From positions 868,001-932,000 of the forward strand of contig OY727102.1 of NCBI GenBank assembly GCA_963402885.1: 64,000 nt of DNA. The letters run 5' to 3'. The notes under the pieces are model-generated. The model was not told where the DNA came from. It saw only the letters and a program-made list of their open reading frames with translations, and ran no database searches. Below are positions 40,636 through 50,693 of the stretch, piece by piece; the first letter of the stretch is position 1, and every line of letters starts with the position of its first letter. A program made the position numbers and the translations under genes. This DNA comes from Antedon bifida (Eukaryota > Echinodermata > Crinoidea > Comatulida > Antedonidae).

Positions 40636-42794
40636 TTTGGAATACTTTGTTGAATCCAGTATGTAAATAGACACAGCTCTGTTCCGACACTCAAATGCTA
40701 TTACTGTATCTAAGATATTTTTAAAGTAGATCAAACATAATCAATGAATCATCAAATAATAAATAATTATTTAGACCGTCGTCGTCTCTGCGTGAATCTA
40801 ATTTAAGCAAATATTTAGCTGGTAACTTATTTGGATAAAAAAACATATATATACCCTAAAAAATTGTGTTGCTCTGAGACTGTACTCAACTCAATACAAA
40901 ACAGAAAAAACAATGCAATCACGACAAAAAGGTCACATCATTTATTAAATGTTAATAAATAGTCTATATAAAAATCCCTGAGTAGGTTTTATATATAATT
41001 CACTGTACTTGAAAATGATAAAATGATGATGAATCATTCAATCATCATATATTTCATCATCATGTATGTTATATAATTAGGCTAAACAGAAACTGATCAG
41101 TTGTTTTGTGTTCATTAAATTAATTAAACAATTTGATGAATCTACAAAATTGGCCTAGCTAGGCATAGCCTGTTAGTGGGTATACTGTTTTTGGTTTATT
41201 AGTTTAGTATCAACTGGAAATTTGAGAAGAAAAAAGTAAAAACACCTAGGCCCACAAAACAGACTGGCCATTTTCCAATCACGGTACGCCCACTGTGTGA
41301 CCTTTCATAACAAACATCAGTATGTCAATCGTTAGCCTAGCGGTGTAAAACATATCCGGAAATGATATGTTCATGAACGAATTTCGAGCCAATATATTGG
41401 CTTATACACACTGGTAATATACAGCAAAGAAATTAGAATATAGCAATTTCTAAAACGCACAAAACGAATCGTGAAGAAATTGTAATATAATACATAAATA
41501 CAATAATTATATCATACTTACATACACTTTTTATCGATTGTGGGTGGAAAATGTCGTCAATTAAATAGAGGGCGCAAATAAAATAGATGACGCTTTTCTC
41601 ATAAGCTTCTCGTCTGAATTTCCTGAAACGCGTTTATCTCTAAAAGAGTACGATAGAATGACATGTAATCTCTTTGGAATATTATTAATTGTGGACATAT
41701 GCGTTTAAAACGCAAAATTTGACACAAAATACGCGTTGTGGGATGGATCCGGGAGCACTCAACCATAAAAAATAAAACTGAATTCACTAAAAAATAAGCT
41801 TCTTTTTTAAGCAGTTTTAACAATTTTAAATGGTTTGTATATATTTATGATCAATCCGTACGTTGTATTAATACTTATCGGATCAGGTGCCGTTTTCGGC
41901 CACCTCGACTTGTATGGACTATACCATTATAAAAAGATGGGAAAATAGGGGTGTCCCATTTATTAATTGAGTGTGTTAATGTGTTAAAATACTGCTGCTT
42001 TTGTTCATTTGTTTAGTGCATTATGTTTCAGCAACAAAGGGAAAACAACTACGCCCTACACGTTGTAGAATTAATTTCAGTTTTCAAGTTATACAGTTAT
42101 ATTATGGCTCTTTATTTCTATATAATTTGTAGGTATCCTTGATCCCTAACATGGATATAGGTGGATTCCCTAAGGTGGATATTGAATAATTTTCACGGAT
42201 TTATAGATACAGAAAGTATATAAAGAAATTAGTTTTTATTCCAGTTACAAATAAAAAATATAATGTATCTAACGATAAAACAGTAGTACATATTTAACAA
42301 AGATGACAGTAGTACATTTAATAAGATCTATCACACTGATTATTAGGTAATCAGTAAAACAAATAAGCATAATTTTGTCAATGAATCTGTAACAAACGTT
42401 TTAAACACGTTTTTAAACGTTTCTGTATAGAAATACAGTACATGTTCTAATTGAACAACGTTTGCATCAAAACGTTATAATAATGAACTCAAAACGGAGC
42501 TGACAATGTCGCCATGAGGAGGATGATTGGTGTCTAGCATGGAATATATGGGCAAGCCGTTTGCTGTAGAACGAGTCAAGCATTTGCATAGACAAACCAA
42601 TTACTTTCCCCGCTCTACCCAGCATTCTCAATTCGTTTCCTTTAATTAATGTATACTGTCAGACCAATTTTGTTTTCGAAAATCAATCTTTATTTCTTTC
42701 GTTTTATTTATGTTTAGTTCAAGAAAATTGTTGCCATAATCGGTAAATCGAATAATCTCAAAAAGGTACAGAGAAAAATCGTTGTCCAACTATA

Positions 42795-43185
42795 GCCGAG
42801 TCATCGTAAAACAAAAATACATATAATTAAGTTGTCAATGAATCTGTTACCATTTTGTTTCTGTATCTACAATCGTTTCATTTATTTATATTTAACATTA
42901 AATGTAAATGTATCAGGTGATCAGTAAAGCAAACATACATATAATTACGTTAATGAATCTGTTACTATTTTGTTCTGTATCTACATTCGTTTCATTTATT
43001 TATTTACATTAACATTAAATGTATCAGGTAATCAGTAAAACAAATAAACATATAATTAAATCAATGAATCTGTTACCAGTTTGTTTCTGTATCTACAATT
43101 CGTTTTACATTTAGCATTAAATGTAAATGTATCAGGTGATCAGTAAAACAAACAAAAAAACATATAATTATGTCAATGAATCTTC
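42795..43185. repeat. Minisatellite inside the transposon, ~111-118-bp unit
   Basis: Roughly three and a half units share CATATAATTA, GTCAATGAATCTGTTACC, TTTGTTTCTGTATCTAC, CATTAAATGT and ATGTATCAGGTGATCAGTAA. A diverged partial unit also occurs near 42340-42400. Confidence 0.8.
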
Positions 43186-43329
43186 AATTATACTCGTCTA
43201 TCGATTCCAGGTTCTTGGGTTCAAATCCATGTTGTTGGGATTTATCCCTTGCAAATAAAAAATATGATTTATCTACCGATAGGATTGGGCCGATTTGAAT
43301 GCATTTGCCAACATTTAGGATATTTTAAT

Positions 43330-43600
43330 ATCGATTGAAGATTGAAGATTTTTTACTCGATTGTGATATTTAGTTGTTTTGTAGTTTAACATGTTTTAAT
43401 TCCGATTGTATTGTAGTATTTAGGATCGATGTTTTAATTTCGATTGTAGTTTTTAATATGTTTTGATTCCGATTGTACTGTAGTATTTAAGATTTTCTAA
43501 TTTCGAATCCGATTGTACTAAAATTTAATGTGTTTAAATCTAGATAGACATAACATAGTATTTAATATGTTTTAATTTTGATTATACTGTAGTGTTTAGT
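43330..43600. repeat. Degenerate short tandem array inside the transposon
   Basis: Repeated variants of ATTCCGATTGTACTGTAGTA and TTTAATATGTTTTAATT, alternating with irregular spacing of about 60-90 bp. Confidence 0.65.
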
Positions 43601-44348
43601 TTAGTTTTATACAGTATAATAGTAAGTATAGTTACCTACTGATATAGTTAATATAGTAATATTGTTACAAAATCTTGGCATTCCGTAACACAGTACCTAA
43701 TAATAACATGCCTTATAAAAAGTACATGCTTGCTTGTTTTTGATGTTCTGTATTGTAGTAGGTTACATAACAGAACAATTGTATTGTCTTCCATTCAATA
43801 ATAGACACCATTCTCTACATAAAACATAATACACCACACCCCTATCATAATAATGGTATAGTCCATACAAGTCGAGGTGGCCGAAAACGGCACCTGATCC
43901 TACTTATCTAACCTAGCCTAGGCCTAGTGCGTCTTGCCACGTTGTAGCAATGTCACTGGTCAAAGCTAAGCCCAAGGCTAGGCCTAGTTTAGCTTAGTAG
44001 AGATGTGTCTTGTCAAAGAAAGTTATGTCACAGTGCAGTAGTACAGAAAAGAAGTCGTTTCGCCCATATAATGTTAATTTTGACACTGATACAATTTAAA
44101 GCTTGCTTGCTGTGGCGTCCCTTTTCCACTTATATTTTTTTCTTGCACTATAATATTATGTTCATTATTGGTTGTATATTTATTTTGTTGTCTATTAATT
44201 ATGTCATTTAATACCCACATCCAATAAATTGTAAAGCTAGCGTCTAGGCCTAGTAGTACTATGTAGAGGGATTAGTTAGTAAGGAAGTAGTTTTATTAAA
44301 ACCATCACAACATTTCTTTCTTTCACAGCTGTTATTTGATTGGTTAGT

Positions 44349-45457
44349 ATGACTAAGAAGTTGAGTGTATGTATGTACAAAATGGTCAGTATACTTACCC
44401 CCAAGTCTTTACACCGGTGTGCTGTGTTTCTGCTGATAAGTGGTAGTTTAGTACTCATCTCTGGTATTGTTCTTCTTGTACTTAGCTTTATCCACTCCTT
44501 GCAATCAAATTTTTCTGTGCTCAGATGGGGAGGTGTTTTGGGTTTAGGTAAGTTATCATTGAATCTAACCAATCAAGCAAGGTTTTTACAGATTACAATA
44601 TGATACAATATTATTTATTGTCTTTTGAACAATAAGGTACAAATGAAATTTGGTTGGTTGGTTTACATTTCAATTTACATACAATTATACAAAAAAAATA
44701 CAAAAGAAAAGCAACATTCTTAAATGGATCCCCAAAAATGAGACAGATGACCGATACCAATTCAAATATTTATTTATTTAAAACAATGTGTATGTAATTG
44801 AAAACTGGTTGTTGTATTTTAATTACAGTGCTGGGGTTGATATTGATTGTTGGAGCTGTTATCATTTTTTATAAACAAGGTTCAACTGATGATCCAACAA
44901 GCTATTGTGTAGATGAGATGCAGACAGAAATAAGGGAACAGAGTATGTAGAAATATTTAGACAATTACTCACTTGTCTTACTCATACTATCAACACACAT
45001 AAACCATTGCTCAATTTAACACTGCTGTGCAAGTATTTACTCTTATTAATAGGCTACTGGGTCAACAAGACTGTTCCTCCTCAGGCCCCAGCATACAACT
45101 CACAAAACAATTAAAATGCCTGCAAAATATATAACCACACCTATATGTATAAAAAAAACGTAGCCACGCCTATCTTTAGACAGCAATACACATAACATGT
45201 GTATAAAAAAAACCACCCTCCACACCTATCTTTTGACAGCATTCTATCAAATTTATTAACTATTATTAATGTGATTTTGTTTATTCATTTCTTTCTTTGT
45301 AGATATATTAAGATATGTGGAAACAACAGATATAGATTTAGTAACTGGTACTGACATGCAAGTCCAAGAGGTCATTGAAAGGTCAAACCTACCTTATAAA
45401 CATTATACTGGAAATGTACGTGGTTTTCCAGGAGGCTATGTGAACAACATTTGTTGA
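44349..45457 (+). CDS. Unidentified two-transmembrane-span protein
   Basis: Three exons (44349-44547, 44829-44942, 45303-45457) with GT/AG borders and consistent phases give 155 residues. The ATG has A at -3. Residues 1-22 are basic and hydrophilic (MTKKLSV, TPKSLHRC), and two hydrophobic spans lie at about 24-47 and 59-82, with a short loop holding an N-glycosylation sequon (NFS, residue 54). The C-terminal ~70 residues are acidic then Tyr/Gly-rich (DEMQTEIREQ, GNVRGFPGGYVNNIC). Short loop and tails fit a small plasma or endomembrane protein with both termini on one side, probably cytosolic. I do not recognise the family. The joining of three exons in phase, each with good splice sites, supports a real gene. 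Confidence 0.7.
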
Positions 45458-47887
45458 AAATGTTTTTTTTTTTATTTTTACTCATTTATTTATTTTTAAA
45501 TTTAATAATGGATGTTGTCAATTTATTTATTTATTTCACCATATTTCAAGAAACAGACCTAGCCAGCATCAGCTGATTTTATGGGCCCTCAACAATACAA
45601 TACGTCTAACAATTAAAAAAAAAAATTACAGAATATAAAAATATATAGAGGAGAGATATATACAAATAAAACTCCATAATAGTGATTAAAATTACAAAAA
45701 ATAAAGCAATAATTTAAAAAGATTAGTAATTTAAAAGGTAGCAATATACTATGTTTAGTTTTAATAATCATAGTACTGGAGTTTGGGGTGGGTGTTAGCA
45801 GGGTACATTCCTATCATATTTAAACAGTAATAAATTGAATAGGCCTACTACATTCATCAAGATACATTGTACATTTATGCATGGTGATGTAACAAATGTA
45901 ATATAATAGTCCTAATAAGTAATCTTTAATCGCCTTGAATATATAAAACTTGACAATTATTTATTTACTTCTATATCTTTTACTTATTTCTTTTTATTCC
46001 TCTATTCATCATTGTATGTTAAATTTTGAATGATAAAAATGTGATAAGCAGGTTTTTAGAAATACTTTATGATTATAAATTTAAAGTGACAGCATGTTTT
46101 CATAACTAAAAACAAATAACAAAGCAAAAACACAATATGTAGATATTACAATTGCCCAAAACATGTCCTTTTTAAATAAACATGCTATGCTATTTTTATA
46201 TCATTGTCATCAACTTTTACACTTTTAAAGTGCAGTAACAATATAACAGTAACTTCATTTGCTACCTCATTTTTTAATATTGCACAGGTACATTTCCAAA
46301 TGTTATTTTTATACTGAAGTTAACGTTCGACAGGGTAATTTATTTGACTATTTAAAACATTCCATATATCGTCAGAGGGTAATATATTGTGACTATTTAA
46401 AATTCATTTAAAATGTGCTTATGATATAAAGTGTATTCTAAAATACTAGTTTAAGAATATATACCTATTTTTTAAACATAATTAATAATTTATATACATA
46501 TAATAATAGTCCATAGTTTTGTAATGTGTATTTAATAAATTGTACTGTATTTTTTTACTCTCCGATTGTAATGAAATTAATATTTAAACTTGAAATAAAT
46601 AAGTCTTGCCAACGTAGTGGAATAATATTATGTATCCAAAGAAAAGATCACTGACAAAAACAATGCTGAAGGTTTTAATCTGATGACGTCATAAATCATT
46701 TTTACGGTTTAGATTTTTTAAAGTACAGTACTGCAAAAATAAAAGACGCATGTACGGGTTGAATTGTGTACTATGTTACTGTACATTCGAAATAAACGTT
46801 TTATATTTTTTATAATAAAAATATTTATATCAACGATTTCTAGTTTTTGGGGTTTTATTTTGTGAGTAGTTCTTTTTCATTGGACGCAGCAACGGCGTAG
46901 ACGCAACGCGAATTGAGTTGACCAATCAAATCTTTATTTGTTCCATATATAAAATGTGTACATGGAAAAATTGTTTTCCTCGACAGAAACATTCACAATT
47001 ACATCATACATAGAACAAAATTACAATTAATCAAAATCACAAGTGACAGTTCGAATGATCAACGCGCGCGTCGTATTTTCACGTCGTTGTGTTGGCGTCA
47101 AAGTTGGAACCAAGGTTTAATACGTGTCATTAACTCGTGTCCTGTATGATGACACTCAAACAAACAATGACAAACTCCCTCATTTTGTCTTATTAATTAC
47201 ATATTTTGTTATCGATATCTCTTTGTGTTTACACTAGATGATGCACTTTGTACTTAGTCCATATTGCTAACAATATCCATCTATCACGTACTTAAATTTT
47301 AGGATTTCGTTAACAAAACAATGTAAGTAGTTGGTATAATAATTTTTCCTGTAATAGTTTATTAGAATAAAGATAGATATATTGTGGTCTAACCATTACG
47401 TTACACTTTGATAAGTTTAATATATTTTCCAAGAAGGTAATACTACTTCCATTAGAGTTATGTAATTCAGTGGTTTTATTTGTTATTTAACGTTCGTAAA
47501 TATTAGCATGTATTGAACTAACATTGGCTGGTCCTGGTTGTTACGATCCAACATTGCATCCCTGTATTTCAAGATTTAATTAAATGACATTTGTACATGT
47601 TTTTATACTGTTTTATTTCATGGTTTGTCTCCTCCATCATTTACGTGACGTAAACAGCTATTTTTGGCCGCGCATCATGGTTCCTTTTCGGTTATTATTT
47701 TATGTAATTTGTTATGATAAACATTTAATAGAGTATGGTTTTGGCAATAAGTCACCTTTTTTAGTATTGCCAACATTACTATAGCATGAAGAATAAAAGT
47801 ATCGTTTTTATAGTCAATTCAGTGTGTCTCACGAAATTAAATATAATATTTCTTCTTTAGAATTCATCGTGTACTAGATACTCCTAG
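45458..47887. other. Intergenic stretch before the LITAF-domain gene
   Basis: AT-rich sequence with a repeat-like block at 45515-45720 (TTTATTTATTTATTTCACCA to an A-rich run and ACTCCATAATAG) and a family C MITE with an insertion. An acceptor-like TTCTTCTTTAG ends at 47861, implying a 5' UTR exon further upstream. Confidence 0.45.
46877..47115. mobile_element. MITE family C copy interrupted by another insertion
   Basis: The left part runs through ACGCAACGCGAATTGAGTTG and GACCAATCA, and the right part resumes at AAATCACAAGTGACAGTTCG and ends AAGTTGGAACCAAGG. About 110 bp of unrelated AT-rich sequence (about 46930-47035) separates the two. Confidence 0.65.
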
Positions 47888-49625
47888 ATGGCCGATGAAA
47901 GTGCTAACTCATCGGACGTTTTGAATACAGTCCCAGTACCAGTCCCTGCCCAGCAGACTCCTAGCTCACTCCCAGAGACTTCCCCTCTTCTAGCACCTCC
48001 CAGTGTTGTACCATCACTGCCTCCAGAAGGAATACCCAATGTAGTTCTTGACCAGCCGCCTGAAATGTCTTCAACTCCGTCTCAACTTCCTTATCCAACT
48101 GATGGACAAATGGACACCGACGTTACTGGACAACCAACAACCACAAACCTTCCGTATCCGATTGATCCGTCTGGTGCAGTGTCATTTACCCAAACTCCTG
48201 TTGGCCCACCTCCAGCCTGCCCACCACCAACCAACGTGCCGTCTGCTCCAACTCAGAGTCAACTTCCTCCTAGTTATACAGCCCCACAATACACCGGTTA
48301 CGGAGCTACTGGCCCAGGGGCTAATGGCGTGGATTACAATAAACAAACCAACTTTATTATGCCACCCCCACCACCAACCTATGAAGAGTCTACGTATAAC
48401 ATAAGAAACACAGCACCACCAAGTAAGATCCAGAGCATTGAGAGAATAATCAGTAGAATCATGCAAACCACCAGCTTAGTTCCCACTATGACGCAACGCA
48501 AAGACGTAGACGCAACACAGTTGACCAATGACAAGCGACAGTTCGAATAATCCATCGCTCGTGATTGATCAAATTGCTTACGTTGCGTTACTTCGTTGTG
48601 TAATTGCCTCTGTAGTAGGAACCAAGCATTACTAGGAATATCCCTTGAATATGAGTTCACTGTCAGTAGTTTTATATTTCTCAAAGAAGGGTGTAGACTT
48701 TCCTATTTTTGGTCATAAATGAAATAAGCTAGTCGGAGAGAAAGTTGGGTGGGAACTGGGAAGATATAAGCCAATTATCGCCTTAGATTTGTAGCGCCTC
48801 AGAATTAAATCAAAATAAAAACAATCCCTTCCCACTCCACCCCCTCACTGAATCAATAGATTAAAGCTGTGAATTTAACTTTTATATAATATTATTGATG
48901 ATGTATAAATGACGTAATCTTTATGTCGAATTCTTTCTTTTCTCCTTTTGTTTTTCAGCTCAGCAATATGTAGTTGGAGCCTTTTGTGATTATCCTATGC
49001 AGATGAAGTGTCCACACTGTCAGAGCAACATCTTGACAGAGGTCGAGTATAGTAATGGCGGCCTTGTTTACCTGTGTGTTATCATTCTGATATTAATGGG
49101 GTAAAGTATTACTTTCGTATTTACACAGAATCTTTCGATGTGACCTAGGAGTGACTTATGTAATTCGTCGTCCTGCTTTTGAAAAATGATTTAGATTTTT
49201 CGAGACTTTACTGTTATGCTACAAACAGTCTGGACTAGTTTTTCTGGGTGGAGTATCCATAAAGATAAATTGTAGCATCAACCGAACGTCGAGACACATT
49301 CTCAACTTTCCTTTGTGGAAACACATGATGAACCCTCATACAAGCCTTTACGCAACATGGTTACACATTACACTCCTGGTTAAGGTACATGACAATCAAA
49401 TGTAAAAACAGCCATATGATATAGGAAGCCAAAACATTTTACGTTTACATTTCATTCAATTTCACCCGATTGTGATCGTTTTAATCACCCGACTGTGATC
49501 GTTTCATTTCCAGATTATGGATCTTCTGCTGCTGCCTCGTTCCATTTTTTATCGATGGCCTTAAAGATGTATCACACAGATGTCCAAACTGCAAGACACT
49601 CTTGGGCCGACATAACAAAATGTGA
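47888..49625 (+). CDS. LITAF-domain protein (LITAF/CDIP1-like)
   Basis: Three exons (47888-48422, 48959-49100, 49514-49625), phases consistent, 262 residues. The first 178 residues are Pro-rich and contain a PSAP motif (118-121, the TSG101-binding type) and two PPxY motifs (PPSY 127-130, PPTY 162-165, the NEDD4/ITCH WW-domain type). The C-terminal LITAF domain is complete: a CPHC knuckle (Cys196, Cys199), a hydrophobic segment with Cys-rich centre (about 213-240) and the closing HRCPNCKTLLGR knuckle (Cys249, Cys252). The two knuckles together bind Zn2+ and the hydrophobic part inserts into the cytosolic face of late endosomal membranes, where these proteins link to ESCRT and ubiquitin ligases. 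The N-terminal tail is longer than in human LITAF (161 residues). Reading through the first donor extends the frame to 48550 into a MITE. Confidence 0.94.
48477..48628. mobile_element. MITE family C copy in LITAF-gene intron 1
   Basis: TTAGTTCCCACTATGACGCA at the left, arms GTTGACCAATGACAAGCGAC and CGCTCGTGATTGATCAAATT, and right end TGTAGTAGGAACCAAGCA. It starts about 55 bp after the exon 1 donor. Confidence 0.8.
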
Positions 49626-50693
49626 ATCGCCAACAAGTACTACTTTATAACACGGAGCTCAATGCAATGAAGTAGTCATAATGTAGTGTTTCCTCGTCTT
49701 AAAGGGTAGCTCCGGACATAACATTCCTAATGTTTATTTTAAATGTTACAAAAAAGTCATGTGCACCACTTTTTTTATAAAGGTTAATTTTACGACCCTC
49801 GTTAATGCTTTGTCGCTGACAAAAAATAAGAGGGGTTGTTGCAAAGGATTATTGTTTGTAATAAACAATAGTAATGTTAACCTCGGAGGTACTCTTTAAT
49901 GTTAAATGTCATGATTAATTTTATTATTCAACTCTTATAAATGTTCACCTGGTTTGTAGTCACCTCAGAGTTCAGTCTGTTTAATTTACAACTATATAGT
50001 ACATTTTTCTGAAATGTTTGTGTAAAGAACACATTTTGTATAAATTGTTATTGCTGGTTTGTTAAAAATAACTTCTTAAAATTCATTAAACTCATTGTGA
50101 AAATGGTAAGTACCAACTTTAGAAAATGATAATAGAAAAATATCGAACAATATAGTGGAGACGTATCCAAACAGATTTATGTATTTTTTAATCTTTAAAA
50201 TAATAACATTTATGAATATTCTATACTCTTTTTACTAATTTTAATAATACAAAATATCAACATAACATGTAATTCTATAGCAATTTCTATAATTATAAAT
50301 GACATCTACAAAGTGTAAAATATTAAGTTAAAGATCAAATCTTTAAAATAAAGTTGAAATGTCGATATTGATACCTTGCACTGTCTTAATAATCACCACA
50401 GTTTCAAGTCACTTATACAAACTCACTGATTTTCTTTTTGACAGCGCTAGAGACGAGTGTTGGACTTTTTTATTCTTATACATTTAACTTTTTACAACAT
50501 TTGATATATACATGATTTGAAAATACAAGATCTGTAGACCTAGACACTGGCTACTGGCTGTCGATGTGTAGGCCTAGACACCCCAACAGAAGAAATACAA
50601 CTCATTATATTATAATGTAACTTGTTTATCTAATTATTTTATAATATATGAGAATATTTATTTATATTTGCTTGGAGTAGGAGTGAGTTGGTT
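49626..50693. other. Intergenic stretch between convergent LITAF and MFSD2-like genes
   Basis: Both genes end here. A TTTATT at 50657-50662 is a minus-strand AATAAA about 35 bp past the MFSD2-like stop. No exon or recognised repeat was found. Confidence 0.5.

Larger units (their letters stand above)
41872..43908. mobile_element. Non-autonomous DNA transposon with 8-bp target duplications (hAT-like)
   Basis: The element proper is 41880-43900 (2021 bp). Its ends are perfect inverted repeats of about 51 bp, left GGATCAGGTGCCGTTTTCGG and right the inverse ending CCGAAAACGGCACCTGATCC. Both sides are flanked by TACTTATC (41872-41879 and 43901-43908), an 8-bp target duplication. That length is typical of hAT elements, though P and Merlin elements give similar sizes. 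No transposase-like reading frame is present inside, so it must have been mobilised in trans. The interior carries two tandem arrays. Confidence 0.85.
40636..44348. other. Intergenic stretch between divergent genes
   Basis: The syntaxin gene (-) and the two-span membrane protein gene (+) diverge from this interval. Over half of it is the transposon at 41880-43900. A pyrimidine-rich acceptor (TTTCTTTCTTTCACAG, ending at 44328) shortly before 44349 suggests that the downstream gene has a 5' UTR intron. Confidence 0.5.

Noticed and set aside
43201..43240. GGGTTCAAATCCATG, similar to a tRNA B box
   Set aside because: No matching A box, acceptor stem or anticodon arm around it; it lies inside the transposon.
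48182..48466. Minus-strand 94-codon open frame, Trp/Gly-rich
   Set aside because: It is the antisense shadow of the Pro-rich LITAF-gene exon.
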